From the NCBI GenBank assembly GCA_947463325.1, contig CANHQT010000001.1, positions 124,001-188,000 on the forward strand: a DNA stretch of 64,000 nt, given 5' to 3'. The notes beneath the pieces were generated by a model, which was given only the letters and a program-made list of their open reading frames with translations, was not told the origin of the DNA and did no database searches. Numbering within the stretch: position 1 is the stretch's first letter; every line of letters begins with the position of its first letter. The DNA comes from Sphingomonadaceae bacterium (GTDB taxonomy: Bacteria > Pseudomonadota > Alphaproteobacteria > Sphingomonadales > Sphingomonadaceae). Shown piece by piece: positions 34,379-44,298 of this stretch. Both the position numbers and the translations under genes were made by a program.

Positions 34379-37300
34379 GCGGCCAGCCCGCCTTTGCCGA
34401 ATTGGTCACTGCGTCGCATTTCTCTTTCCTGCGCGGGGCATCGCACCCGGCTGATCTGGTGGCGCGGGCGATTGAGCTCGGGCTGGCAGGGGTCGGCATT
34501 GCCGATCGCAACAGCGTCGCGGGCGTGGTGCGTGCCTGGAGCGCGCTCGGGCAAGCGCGCGCGGCGATGAAGGAAAGGGGCGCGCACGTGCCGCTCCCCC
34601 GGCTGGTCAGTGGCGCGCGGCTGGTGTTTGTTGATGGCACGCCGGACATCATTGCCTATCCGGTTGATCGCCGCGGCTGGGGCCGGCTCACCCGGCTGCT
34701 TACCACCGGCAATCTGCGCGCCGAAAAGGGCGACTGCATTCTGCGCCTGCCTGATCTGCTCGCCTTTCACGAAGGGCTGCAGCTGATCGTCATGCCATCC
34801 AGCAGCGCGACGCCGCAGCGCCCGCGACGCAACCCGGTCGAGCATGACAGTGCTGCACCTGTGCCCCCGTTGGCGCTGGTGCAGCCAGACGGCCTTGCGC
34901 CTTTGCTGATGCGGCTGGGGCGTTTGGCGCCCGGCCGGGTCTGGTTGGGCGTGACCATGGCACGGCGCGGGCGTGATGCGCGGGATCTTGAACAGGCGGC
35001 GACGCTGGCGGATGCTGTGGGTGTGCCGCTGATTGCGACCGGCGACTGCCTTTACGCCGCGCCGGAGGCACGGCCGCTGCACGATATTCTGACCTGCATC
35101 GACAAGGGCGTGACCATCGCCGAGGCGGGGACGCGGATCGAGGTGAATGCCGAGCGGCACCTCAAGTCGCCGGATGAGATGGCGCGGCTGTTTGCGGCTC
35201 GCCCCGATGCGGTGTCGGAAACGATCCGTTTCCTTGACGGCATCACTTTCGACCTTGGCGAGCTTTCTTACGAATATCCGCATGAGCCGGTGCCGATGGG
35301 CTGGGAGCCGCAGGCCTGGCTTGAACATATCGTCATCGAAGCCGCGCATCAGCGCTACGGCCCCCGACTTCCTGATGATGTACGGCGGCGGCTCGGCGAT
35401 GAATTCGCGCTGATCGCCAAACAGAAATATGCGCCCTATTTCCTGACCGTCCACGACCTTGTCGCCTTTGCCCGCGCTCAGGATCCGCCGATTCTGTGTC
35501 AGGGGCGCGGCAGCGCAGCCAATTCGATCGTCTGCTTTCTGCTCGGCGTCACGTCAGTCGATCCGTCCGAGCATGACCTGCTTTTTTCCCGCTTCGTCTC
35601 CGAGGAACGCAACGAGCCGCCCGACATCGACGTCGATTTCGAGCATGAGCGGCGCGAGGAGGTGATGCAATATGTCTATCGCCGCTACGGCCGCCACCGT
35701 GCTGCGATCGTCGCCACGGTCATCCACTATCGTCCGCGCAGCGCAGTCCGGGATGTCGGCAAGGCGCTGGGCCTTACAGAGGATGTGACTGCGCGCATCG
35801 TTTCCACTGTGTGGGGCGGCTTCACCCGCGACCTGCCGGATCGGCGCGTGAGCGATGCAGGGTTCGATCCCGAAGCGCCGCAGATCCGCCGCATGACCGA
35901 CCTTGTCGGGCAATTGCTCGCCGCGCCCTTTCCGCGCCACCTTTCCCAGCATGTCGGCGGTTTCATCCTCACTCAGGATCGCCTCGACGAGACGGTGCCG
36001 CTGCACAATGCGGCGATGGCGGATCGCACCTTCGCCGAATGGGACAAGGACGATATCGCCGCACTCGGCATCATGAAGGTCGACGTGCTGGCGCTCGGCA
36101 TGCTGAGCTGCATCCGCAAGGCATTCGGCCTGATGAGCGAGCATGGGCTTGGCGAGCATAGTCTCGACATCGATCTCGCGGCCGATGACCCGTCAGTCTA
36201 CGCGATGCTCGAAAAGGGTGACAGCATCGGTGTGTTCCAGGTGGAAAGCCGGGCGCAGATGAACATGTTGCCGCGCCTTCGCCCCCGCAATCTCTATGAC
36301 CTGACGGTGCAGGTGGCGATCGTCCGCCCCGGCCCGATCGAAGGCGATATGGTCCATCCCTATCTGCGCCGCCGCTGCGGGGAGGAGCGCGCCGACTATC
36401 CTTCTCCCGGTCCGCCGCACGATCCGGACGAGCTCAGGAAATTGCTGGGCCGCACCTATGGCGTTCCCATTTTCCAGGAACAGGCGATGAAGCTGGCGAT
36501 TGTCGCCGCCGGTTTCACCCCATCAGAGGCGAACCAGCTGCGCCGGGCGATGGCGACTTTCCGCCACCGCGGGGGCATCGACCGGTTCCGCGACAAGATG
36601 ATCGGCGGCATGACTGGACGCGGCTATTCCGCCGAATTTGCCGAACGCTGCTACCGCCAGATCGAAGGGTTCGGCAGCTACGGTTTTCCGGAAAGCCATG
36701 CGCTTTCCTTCGCGCGGCTGGTCTATGTCTCGGCGTGGATCAAATGCCACCACCCCGGCATCTTCGCCTGCGCGTTGCTCAATGCCCAGCCGATGGGCTT
36801 CTACGCGCCTGCGCAGATCGTCCGCGATGCGCGCGAACATGGGGTGGAGGTCCGCCCGATCGATGTCGCGCACAGCCATTGGGATTCGACGATGGAGCGC
36901 CGCGCCGACGGTCAGCTCGCGCTGCGCCTCGGCTTTCGCCAGATCAGCGGCTTTCGCGAAGCCTGGACGGATGCGTTGGTGCGGGCGCGGGCTGACCAGC
37001 TGCTTGCCAGCCCGGAGGATCTCGCTCGCCGGGCAGGCCTGCCTTCACGTGCCTTGCGCCTGCTGGCCGATGCCGATGCGCTGGGATCGATGGGCCTCTC
37101 CCGCCGTGAGGCGCTGTGGGAAGTGCGGCGCACACCCACCGGAGAACTGCCGCTGTTCGCGGCGGCGCATGCCCGCGAACTAGGTGATGAACCCCCATCA
37201 CATCTCCCGCTCATGCCCGCGTCTGAGGAAGTGGCTGCCGACTACCAGAGTGTGCGCCTGTCGCTCAAAGGCCATCCCATGGCTTTCCTGCGCTCCCGCC

Positions 37301-37725
37301 TCGCTGCCGAAGGCGTGTTGAGCTGCGCCCAGACCAGTGCGGCGAAAGCTGGCACAAGGGTCAGCACTGCCGGCGTGGTGCTGATCCGCCAGCGCCCGGG
37401 CAAGGGCAATGCCGTGTTCATCACCATCGAGGATGAAACCGGCGTCACCAACATCCTGCTCTGGTCGCGGCTGCTCGACCGCTTCCGGCGTGAGGTGATG
37501 GCATCGCGGCTGATGCTGGTGACCGGAGAGGTGCAGCGCAGCCGCGAAGGGGTGGTGCATCTGATGGCGACCCGTATCGAGGATCGCACGGCGATGCTCG
37601 GCCTGCTGGCGGATACGCCCCCTCCCACACCGCTCTGCCCGCCGGATGAAGTCGCGCGCACGCCCGGCAGCACTCGCCACCCGCGCGACGTGCGCATCCT
37701 GCCCACCAGTCGTGATTTCCACTGA
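34375..37725 (+). CDS. dnaE2: Error-prone DNA polymerase DnaE2
   Basis: This 1116-residue C-family polymerase starts MSGQPAFAELVTASHFSFLRGASHP, the PHP domain; residues 1-300 are divergent as in DnaE2. The palm carries PDIDVDFEHERREEVMQY with the catalytic Asp pair and CQGRGSAANSIVCFLLG before it. GVPIFQEQAMKLAIVAAGF and GFPESHALSFARLVY follow, and an OB-fold lies near the C-terminus (GVTNILLWSRLLDRF). It performs translesion synthesis with ImuA and ImuB after DNA damage. ATG 34375 overlaps the imuB stop; the longer frame starts inside imuB. Confidence 0.95.
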   Translation: MSGQPAFAELVTASHFSFLRGASHPADLVARAIELGLAGVGIADRNSVAGVVRAWSALGQARAAMKERGAHVPLPRLVSGARLVFVDGTPDIIAYPVDRRGWGRLTRLLTTGNLRAEKGDCILRLPDLLAFHEGLQLIVMPSSSATPQRPRRNPVEHDSAAPVPPLALVQPDGLAPLLMRLGRLAPGRVWLGVTMARRGRDARDLEQAATLADAVGVPLIATGDCLYAAPEARPLHDILTCIDKGVTIAEAGTRIEVNAERHLKSPDEMARLFAARPDAVSETIRFLDGITFDLGELSYEYPHEPVPMGWEPQAWLEHIVIEAAHQRYGPRLPDDVRRRLGDEFALIAKQKYAPYFLTVHDLVAFARAQDPPILCQGRGSAANSIVCFLLGVTSVDPSEHDLLFSRFVSEERNEPPDIDVDFEHERREEVMQYVYRRYGRHRAAIVATVIHYRPRSAVRDVGKALGLTEDVTARIVSTVWGGFTRDLPDRRVSDAGFDPEAPQIRRMTDLVGQLLAAPFPRHLSQHVGGFILTQDRLDETVPLHNAAMADRTFAEWDKDDIAALGIMKVDVLALGMLSCIRKAFGLMSEHGLGEHSLDIDLAADDPSVYAMLEKGDSIGVFQVESRAQMNMLPRLRPRNLYDLTVQVAIVRPGPIEGDMVHPYLRRRCGEERADYPSPGPPHDPDELRKLLGRTYGVPIFQEQAMKLAIVAAGFTPSEANQLRRAMATFRHRGGIDRFRDKMIGGMTGRGYSAEFAERCYRQIEGFGSYGFPESHALSFARLVYVSAWIKCHHPGIFACALLNAQPMGFYAPAQIVRDAREHGVEVRPIDVAHSHWDSTMERRADGQLALRLGFRQISGFREAWTDALVRARADQLLASPEDLARRAGLPSRALRLLADADALGSMGLSRREALWEVRRTPTGELPLFAAAHARELGDEPPSHLPLMPASEEVAADYQSVRLSLKGHPMAFLRSRLAAEGVLSCAQTSAAKAGTRVSTAGVVLIRQRPGKGNAVFITIEDETGVTNILLWSRLLDRFRREVMASRLMLVTGEVQRSREGVVHLMATRIEDRTAMLGLLADTPPPTPLCPPDEVARTPGSTRHPRDVRILPTSRDFH

Positions 37726-37828
37726 TCGCGTGCGCGCACGGAACCTTGCACCCTCCACGCCTGTTGCTGTTGCAGCCATGCGCGGTCCCTGCCACGATGG
37801 CTAAGGTACATATTGGGGAGACGGGGCA

Positions 37829-38671
37829 ATGGACGATTCTGCGCAACCGGCGGGCGCATCAACGGCAGCAGTGGGGGCGACTGCTCCAGCACCAGCCGTG
37901 CAACGCGATCTGCTCGGACGCACCGTGCTCGGCGGCGCGCTGCTCGCAGTCGGCGGGAGTCTCGTTGCCGCGCTCGGTAGCGGCTGGGGCCTGTGGTCGT
38001 TCGGGCCGGCGCTGCGCGTGGTCTTCTTCGCCGGCATTGCCTGCGGCCTCATTCTCATCCTTGCGATTGCCGGCTGGGGCTGGGCGCAGCGCAAGCAGCG
38101 GCCGGTGGCCTGGCGCACGCTCGGCCCGGGCATGCTCATTGCCGCCGCTTTCCTCCTCTATTTCCTGCGCTTCATCTGGCTCGGCACGACTCTGCCGGCG
38201 ATTCATGACATTTCCAGCGACCCAGCCGATCCGCCTGCCTTTGTCGCGATAGCCCCGCGCGCTGACAGCGAGACAGCGGTACCCGGCGCAGACGATCCCA
38301 AGATGCAGGGCCTGTCGCCACGCCAGCGCCTTTCGCGCCTGCAGGCTGAAGCCTATGGCGATATCCGCTCTGTGCGTCTTGAAACCACGCCGCAGCAGGC
38401 GTTCGACCGTGCGTCGGCGCTGGTTGCGTCACGCGGCTGGGAGGTGGCGGCAAGCGACCCTGCCACCGGCCGGATCGAGGCGACGGACACCAGCACCTTC
38501 TTCCGCTTCAAGGATGATGTGCTGATCCGTGTGCGGCCGGCCGAAACCGGCAATGCCGCAATTGTCGACATGCGCTCGGTCAGCCGGGTCGGTCAGCATG
38601 ATTTTGGCGTCAATGCCAATCGTGTGCGCGCCTTCCTTGCCGACCTGTCAGCCGGCACCGGCGACCGATGA
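37829..38671 (+). CDS. DUF1499 domain membrane protein
   Basis: This 280-residue protein has three hydrophobic helices (about 30-50, 58-85 and 95-115). A soluble C-terminal domain follows with PAIHDISSDPADPPAFV at its beginning and a DUF1499 body (YGDIRSVRLETTPQQAFDRA, RIEATDTSTFFRFKDDVLIR, VDMRSVSRVGQHDFGVNANR). The His/Asp-rich DISTD-type motif here reads DISSDP. The function is unknown. ATG 37829 follows GGGGAGACGGGG. It lies alone between dnaE2 and a TonB receptor gene, with no sign of coupling to either. Confidence 0.8.
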   Translation: MDDSAQPAGASTAAVGATAPAPAVQRDLLGRTVLGGALLAVGGSLVAALGSGWGLWSFGPALRVVFFAGIACGLILILAIAGWGWAQRKQRPVAWRTLGPGMLIAAAFLLYFLRFIWLGTTLPAIHDISSDPADPPAFVAIAPRADSETAVPGADDPKMQGLSPRQRLSRLQAEAYGDIRSVRLETTPQQAFDRASALVASRGWEVAASDPATGRIEATDTSTFFRFKDDVLIRVRPAETGNAAIVDMRSVSRVGQHDFGVNANRVRAFLADLSAGTGDR

Positions 38672-38864
38672 GCGCAATGAAGCCGGGACGGCTGGCCTGT
38701 GACGGTGCCATCGGCGCCCGGTTCCAATATGGTTGCGACCTTGGTTGTTTCGCTGCAATAGGCGCTTAGGGGCATTGGCGCATGGTCAAATAAGGCCGTG
38801 CGCCGGGTGAACGGCACCCGCAAGATCGGCGAAATCCCGAACAGACTAGGGGGAATAAAGCAGC

Positions 38865-41800
38865 ATGACACGGATATCACGCATGGCGGCGTCTGCCAGC
38901 ATGGCCACTATGGCCCTGGCAATGCTTGCGGCACCGGCTGCCGCCCAGACCCAGCCTGTTGAAGCGCCGCCGCAGCAGGGGGAAACCAATCCGTCCGACA
39001 TCGTCGTGATCGGCAGCCAGATTCAGGGCGCGCAGATCAATGATGTGCTGCCGGTCACCGTGCTTGATGAACAGCAGATCGAAAACACCGGCGCTTCATC
39101 GGGCGATGAGCTGTTCCGCTCTATTCCGCAGACGGGCACTGTGGCGTTCAACGAACAGAATGCCACCACGCAGAACAATGTCCGCGGCGACGTGGGGTCG
39201 GTCAACCTGCGCGATCTCGGAACCGGCAACACCCTGTTGCTGATCAACGGGCGCCGCATGAACCTGCACCCCGGCTTCCAGACTGAGTTGTTGGTGCCGG
39301 TGGTCAGCCCTGACACCAATGAAATCGCGCCGGGTAGCGTGCGCCGGATCGAAGTGCTGCGCGATGGCGCCTCGGCCGTCTACGGTGCCGATGCGGTCGC
39401 CGGTGTCATCAACACTGTGCTCCGCGGCAACCGCCGTGGTGGCTTTGTTGAGACTGACTGGCGCGCGTCCGACGGGACCAGCCTTTACAGCTATTCGCTG
39501 AGCGGCGGTTACGGCTTCGACTTCGCCGGTGGACGCGGCAACCTGACGCTTTACGGGGGCTATTTCCACGAAAATGGGATGCCTTCGTCGGGGCGTGAAT
39601 ATTCGCGCGACGATGACCGTACGCGCCTGATCGTTGGAACTCCCTTCGAAGGCGATGCCTCGTTCAACAACCGCAACACCTTCGGCCCGTTCGGCCAGTT
39701 CGACATCCAGACATCGCCCAACAGTCGCACGCCGATCAACGACGATGATTTTTATCTCCAGCCGAGCAGCTTCACCGGCTGCCGCATGGATTTCGGCAAC
39801 GGAATCTGCGCCCGCAACGGTGAAACGCCGACCACGGCGGTGCGCTACAACACCATTTTCGGCAACACGCTGATCAGCCGCAAGGATCGCTACAATGCGA
39901 TGGCGCTGCTCAGCTACGAACTGTCCAATGATGTGGAGGCCTATTTCGAAGGCAGCTACTATCGCTCTGAAAACGCACGCAAAAATGATGCGTCGGCGAT
40001 CTTGAGCGCGGTCCCGGTCGGCATTTCACGCAATGCCTACTGGAACCCCTTCGGCCCTGTCACTTTCCCGAACGGTGCCGCCAACCCCAATCGCCTGCCC
40101 GGCACGACCATCCCGACGACGGGCGCGGACATCATCATGGAGCGCTACCGCTTCGTCGATGCCGGTAACCGCGACGTGTTTGTCGATAAGGATTCGTTCC
40201 GTCTGGTTGCGGGTCTGCGCGGCTCGCTCGGCTCGTGGGAATTCGACACCGGCTTTGTTTATTCGGAATCCGAAGTCACCGATCTTGAAACCAACCGTGT
40301 TTCGTTGACCCTGCTGCAGCAGGCGATGAATCGCTCGACGCCCGATGCATATAATCCGTTCAACGGTGGTTGTGCCACGGGCGATCCGGGGCAGGGCGAT
40401 TGCACGCCCAACCCGACTTCGGTGATCGACACATTCCGCATCAATGTCTCCCGCCGTGGCGGTACGACCTTGGCACTGGCCGATTTCAAGATCAGCCGTG
40501 ACGACCTGTTCACCCTTCCGGGCGGCAATCTGGGTGTGGCTGCGGGCATCGAATGGCGGCGCGAAACCTTCTTCGATGATCGCGACCCGCGCCTTGATGG
40601 CACCATCACCTGGATCGACAGCGTCATTCCCGGCGTGACCAACGGCAGCGATGTTGCCGGTACCAGCCCATCGCCGGACACGGATGGCACGCGCGAGGTT
40701 TATTCGGCCTTTGCCGAACTGTTCGTCCCTCTGATCAGCAGTGACATGGATATTCCGCTGGTTGAGGAGCTCAATCTTCAGCTTGCCGGGCGGATCGAGC
40801 ATTTCAAGGATATCGATGCGACGGCGATGGTTCCGCGTGTGGCGGCATCATGGACCACGCTGCCGGGTGTCACGCTGCGCGGCGCCTGGTCGCAGGGCTT
40901 CCGTGCGCCCAATCTCGTGCAGGTCAATGACGATGGCACGACGCGGTCCAACACCCGCGACGATTTCGTGATCTGTCAGGCGCGTGTCGAAAAAGGCCTT
41001 CTGGCCAATCTCGACGGTTGCCCTGGTCAGGGTGTGATCAGCTTCCGCTCCGGGGCAAGGACTCTCCGGCCCGAGGACAGCGAGAGCATCAACCTCGGCA
41101 TTGTCCTCGAACCCGAGTTCATTCCGGGCCTGACGGTGACGGCCGACTATTGGCGGGTCAAGCAGACCGCGCTGGTCGGCACATTCGGTGACGATAATGC
41201 GATTGCGCTCGATCTGCTGCGTCGCCTGAGTGGAAGCAGCAACCCGAATGTCATTCGTGCCGCCCCGACGGCGGATGATATCGCGCTGTTCACCGGCACC
41301 CGCCTTGCCCCGACCGGTGCGATCATCCAGGTGCTCGACCCCTATCTCAACCTCGACAGCCGCGTGTCCAAGGGTTGGGATTTCGGCCTTGTCTATCGGG
41401 TGCCGGACTTTGGCCTCGGCGACTTCCGCTTCCGGCTCAATGCGGCGCGCCTGAACAGCTTCGTCCAGAGCGCCAGCGCCGATGGCGAAGAGCTGCTCGC
41501 CGGGATTGCTGCCGGCCGGCTTCCAGCCGACGTGACTGTCGGCGGTCTGGGCGAACTGCTCGAGATCGAAGGGCGCCCGAAATGGCGTCTGAGCGGATCG
41601 ATCAACTGGGAAAGCGGACCGGTCGAAGTCGGCCTGTTCGGTCAATATACCGGCGCGGTGTGGGACACGAGCGTGGTGCGTGACATCCTGCTGGTGTCGA
41701 ACGATCCCAATGCCAACTTCTACCGCGTCAGCGACCAGTTCCTGACCAACCTTTCGATCGCCTATACGATCAGGAACAACACGCCGCTTGACGGAACCCG

Positions 41801-41930
41801 CTTGCGGTTCGCGGTCAACAATCTGTTCAACGAAGATCCGCCGCTCGCCGACGAAACCTATGGTTTCTTCAGCGAACTGCATACGGCTCGTGGACGGGTG
41901 TTCCATATCGAACTGCGCAAGCAGTTCTAA
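38865..41930 (+). CDS. TonB-dependent outer-membrane receptor
   Basis: This 1021-residue receptor has a signal peptide of about 28 residues (ending PAAAQ), a TonB-box region NPSDIVVIGSQIQGAQ and a plug with LLINGRRMNLHPG, PGSVRRIEVLRDGASAVYGADAVAGVIN. A long barrel ends in the terminal Phe (FHIELRKQF). The plug and length match large sphingomonad receptors of the Oar/CirA-like type that import peptides, glycans or siderophores. The AGGGGGA ribosome site is about 10 bases before ATG 38865. It is followed by exported hydrolases, so its ligand may be a peptide or glycopeptide product (inference). Confidence 0.93.
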   Translation: MTRISRMAASASMATMALAMLAAPAAAQTQPVEAPPQQGETNPSDIVVIGSQIQGAQINDVLPVTVLDEQQIENTGASSGDELFRSIPQTGTVAFNEQNATTQNNVRGDVGSVNLRDLGTGNTLLLINGRRMNLHPGFQTELLVPVVSPDTNEIAPGSVRRIEVLRDGASAVYGADAVAGVINTVLRGNRRGGFVETDWRASDGTSLYSYSLSGGYGFDFAGGRGNLTLYGGYFHENGMPSSGREYSRDDDRTRLIVGTPFEGDASFNNRNTFGPFGQFDIQTSPNSRTPINDDDFYLQPSSFTGCRMDFGNGICARNGETPTTAVRYNTIFGNTLISRKDRYNAMALLSYELSNDVEAYFEGSYYRSENARKNDASAILSAVPVGISRNAYWNPFGPVTFPNGAANPNRLPGTTIPTTGADIIMERYRFVDAGNRDVFVDKDSFRLVAGLRGSLGSWEFDTGFVYSESEVTDLETNRVSLTLLQQAMNRSTPDAYNPFNGGCATGDPGQGDCTPNPTSVIDTFRINVSRRGGTTLALADFKISRDDLFTLPGGNLGVAAGIEWRRETFFDDRDPRLDGTITWIDSVIPGVTNGSDVAGTSPSPDTDGTREVYSAFAELFVPLISSDMDIPLVEELNLQLAGRIEHFKDIDATAMVPRVAASWTTLPGVTLRGAWSQGFRAPNLVQVNDDGTTRSNTRDDFVICQARVEKGLLANLDGCPGQGVISFRSGARTLRPEDSESINLGIVLEPEFIPGLTVTADYWRVKQTALVGTFGDDNAIALDLLRRLSGSSNPNVIRAAPTADDIALFTGTRLAPTGAIIQVLDPYLNLDSRVSKGWDFGLVYRVPDFGLGDFRFRLNAARLNSFVQSASADGEELLAGIAAGRLPADVTVGGLGELLEIEGRPKWRLSGSINWESGPVEVGLFGQYTGAVWDTSVVRDILLVSNDPNANFYRVSDQFLTNLSIAYTIRNNTPLDGTRLRFAVNNLFNEDPPLADETYGFFSELHTARGRVFHIELRKQF

Positions 41931-41993
41931 TGGGCTGCGCCAGATGATGACGGAGGGGTGCTCGGGTTTGTGGGCGGGTGCTGGCGCAATTCT

Positions 41994-43184
41994 ATGCGCC
42001 GACATCGATCGGGCCACTGCTCGCGCATTCCCCGTTCGGCATCGGGCCATCTGATGTTCGGGGCCGTGCTCGCCCTGCTGCTGTCGGCAGTGGTGCCGGA
42101 CGGCAGCGAGGCATCCGTCACCAATGCCGCCTGCCAAGGGTCGGATATCGCCGTTGATCGCGCCTTCGATGGTGGTGCCTTTGCCGCCTGCACCATCGAC
42201 GTGAATGGCACGATCACGCTCGACATCCGGCCGGAGACGCTCCCCATCAATCCCAGCCCCTGGTATGCCGTGCGGCTCAACCAGTCGGGGGCGCGTGAGC
42301 GACGTATCACGCTGCGCTATGCCGATGCTCATCATCGTTATGCGCCTTGGTTCCGTGTCGCGGGCGGGCCTTGGCAGCGGCTAGAATCCTATCCGGTCGA
42401 GCCCGGCAGGCGCGAGGTGCCGGTCTACCTTCCGGCCTTTGCCGGTGAGGCTTGGCTTGCGGCACAACCGCTGGTTCCGATTGATGGCGTTGCCAGTCAT
42501 TGGGCTGCCCTGGCTTCACAAGGCACGGTTTCGCTGGATATGACCGCGACGAGTACTGACGGGCGCCCCGTTCCGCTGTACCGCCATGGCGCTGCCGACG
42601 CGCGTTCCATCCATGTGATCGCGACGCGCCAGCATCCGCCGGAAACCACCGGCGCTGCGGCCTTTGATGCCTTTGCCGAGCGGTTGTTGGCAGGCTTGCG
42701 GGGGCGCAACTGCCCCGACCATGCTCTTTTGTTCGCGCCGCTGCTCAATCCTGACGGTCTGGCGCGCGGGCATTGGCGCACCAACGCCGGGCATATTGAT
42801 CAGAACCGCGACTGGGGGCGGTTTGCGACGCCGGAGATAAGCGCAGTCGGCCAGCGGCTTGAAGCGCTGGCCGGCCAGGCGCAGATCGTTTCCGTGCTTG
42901 ATTTCCATTCGACGAGGCAGGCTGCCATTTATGTTTCGCGCAGCGCCGGGCCTCGCGCGCAATCCTTCGCGTCCGCTGTGGAGGCGGCCACGGGCATGCG
43001 GGCGGTGCGAACGCGTGCAGCCGATGGCGATACGCTCAAGAGCTGGTCGGAAAACCGCTTCGGCAGTGAAAGCTTCACTGTCGAACTGCCGGATAGCGCC
43101 AGCCCTGCAGAAGCGGCGATAGCTGGCCGCGTCATCGCAGACCTCTATCTGGCCCATTATCTGTGCCCGGCATCAGGAGCCTGA
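41994..43184 (+). CDS. Exported M14 zinc carboxypeptidase-like protein
   Basis: This protein of about 396 residues has a hydrophobic signal segment (MFGAVLALLLSAVVPDGSEA). An N-terminal beta domain like that of cytosolic-carboxypeptidase-type M14 enzymes is followed by the catalytic part. Zinc ligands are the His and Glu of ATRQHPPET and the His of LDFHST. Substrate-binding Arg/Asn-Arg are in GHWRTNAGHIDQNRDWG and the catalytic Glu is in SFTVELPDS. All M14 active-site residues are thus present. The start is uncertain: ATG 41994 is used, ATG 42054 begins right at the signal helix, and GTG 41958 is also open. It begins 63 bases after the TonB receptor. Confidence 0.8.
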   Translation: MRRHRSGHCSRIPRSASGHLMFGAVLALLLSAVVPDGSEASVTNAACQGSDIAVDRAFDGGAFAACTIDVNGTITLDIRPETLPINPSPWYAVRLNQSGARERRITLRYADAHHRYAPWFRVAGGPWQRLESYPVEPGRREVPVYLPAFAGEAWLAAQPLVPIDGVASHWAALASQGTVSLDMTATSTDGRPVPLYRHGAADARSIHVIATRQHPPETTGAAAFDAFAERLLAGLRGRNCPDHALLFAPLLNPDGLARGHWRTNAGHIDQNRDWGRFATPEISAVGQRLEALAGQAQIVSVLDFHSTRQAAIYVSRSAGPRAQSFASAVEAATGMRAVRTRAADGDTLKSWSENRFGSESFTVELPDSASPAEAAIAGRVIADLYLAHYLCPASGA

Positions 43185-43186
43185 CC

Positions 43187-44149
43187 TTGAACCGACCCTT
43201 GGCATTGATGCTCTCCCTGCTGCTTCTGTCGGGATGTACGCAGGCCGTTGCGCAAGATCGTTCGCGTTCTGCGCCAGAACCGCAGCGTTGCCAGACGCCG
43301 CAATCGGTCCCTGATGCGATGGCCGCGCGCGGTGTTCAGCGGTTTGTCTTTTCGGGCTGGTCTGGGCCGGCCCTGCCGGTCTGGTATGTGCGTCCGGCCG
43401 GAACGCCAGCCTCCGCACCCTTGGTCTTTGTATTTCACGGGGTTCGGCGCGATGCTGACCGCTATCTTTCGGAATGGCTCGACGTGGCGGAGCGGGAACA
43501 GGTGGTCGTGGTGGTGCCCGAATTCACCTGTGATGGCTTCCCGGGCGCACCCAATTACAATCACGGGCGGCTGATCGACCGGTCGGGTCGTGCCGTGCCT
43601 GCGAGTGAGCGGACCTTTGCAGTCATCGAGCCATTGTTTGATGCGATGCGCGAACGCGAAGCGCTGACTGCCCCGACCTATTGGATGCTCGGCCATTCGG
43701 CGGGGGCGCAATTCGTCCATCGCTACATCATGACCGGTAACGGCCGGCGGCTTGAACGCGCGGTATCCGCCAACGCCGGGTCCTATATGTATCCGGATGA
43801 CCGTTTCGCCTGGCCGTTCGGAACGCGGACATTGCCCGATGGCATTTGGGTGCCAGAGCGAGCTTATGCTGTGCCGATGACTATCCTGCTCGGCACGGCC
43901 GACAACGACCCCGACTATCCCAGCCTGCCGCGCGAGCCCGAAGCAATGGAGCAAGGCCCGCACCGGCTGGCGCGCGGCCTAGCCTTTTCCAACGCAACGC
44001 GGGCCGACGCGGCCCGGCGCGGATTGCCCTATGCTTGGGATTGCCGATTGGTGCCGGGTGTCGGGCACGACAATGGCCGAATGGCCCCAGCCGGCATTGC
44101 CGTTCTGCGCCAGACCGCGACGCTGCAAGCGTGCCCCGCACCGCGATAA
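43187..44149 (+). CDS. Lipoprotein alpha/beta hydrolase (esterase/depolymerase-like)
   Basis: This 320-residue protein has a lipobox LLLLSGC, so it is probably anchored to a membrane after signal-peptidase II cleavage. The body is an alpha/beta hydrolase resembling the LpqC/poly-hydroxybutyrate-depolymerase group, with LVFVFHGVRRDAD near the oxyanion site, nucleophile Ser in MLGHSAGAQFVHRY and a likely catalytic His in VPGVGHDNG. The start TTG 43187 is preferred because AGGAG lies 7 bases before it and it lies two bases after the M14 stop. GTG 43163 and ATG 43208 are alternatives. It is co-transcribed with the M14 gene. Confidence 0.78.
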   Translation: MNRPLALMLSLLLLSGCTQAVAQDRSRSAPEPQRCQTPQSVPDAMAARGVQRFVFSGWSGPALPVWYVRPAGTPASAPLVFVFHGVRRDADRYLSEWLDVAEREQVVVVVPEFTCDGFPGAPNYNHGRLIDRSGRAVPASERTFAVIEPLFDAMREREALTAPTYWMLGHSAGAQFVHRYIMTGNGRRLERAVSANAGSYMYPDDRFAWPFGTRTLPDGIWVPERAYAVPMTILLGTADNDPDYPSLPREPEAMEQGPHRLARGLAFSNATRADAARRGLPYAWDCRLVPGVGHDNGRMAPAGIAVLRQTATLQACPAPR

Positions 44150-44298
44150 GTGGTGACCGGCGCCACTGACGCGGTGGCGATCGGGGATGGTTCGGCTTGC
44201 GGCGCTGCCGATGCGCACCATTTTGTAGGCTGAATGGTTGACCCTTACATCTTTCCCCGACCATGCCGTTGGCGCCCGCTTTCTCCGGGTGTTTGCCG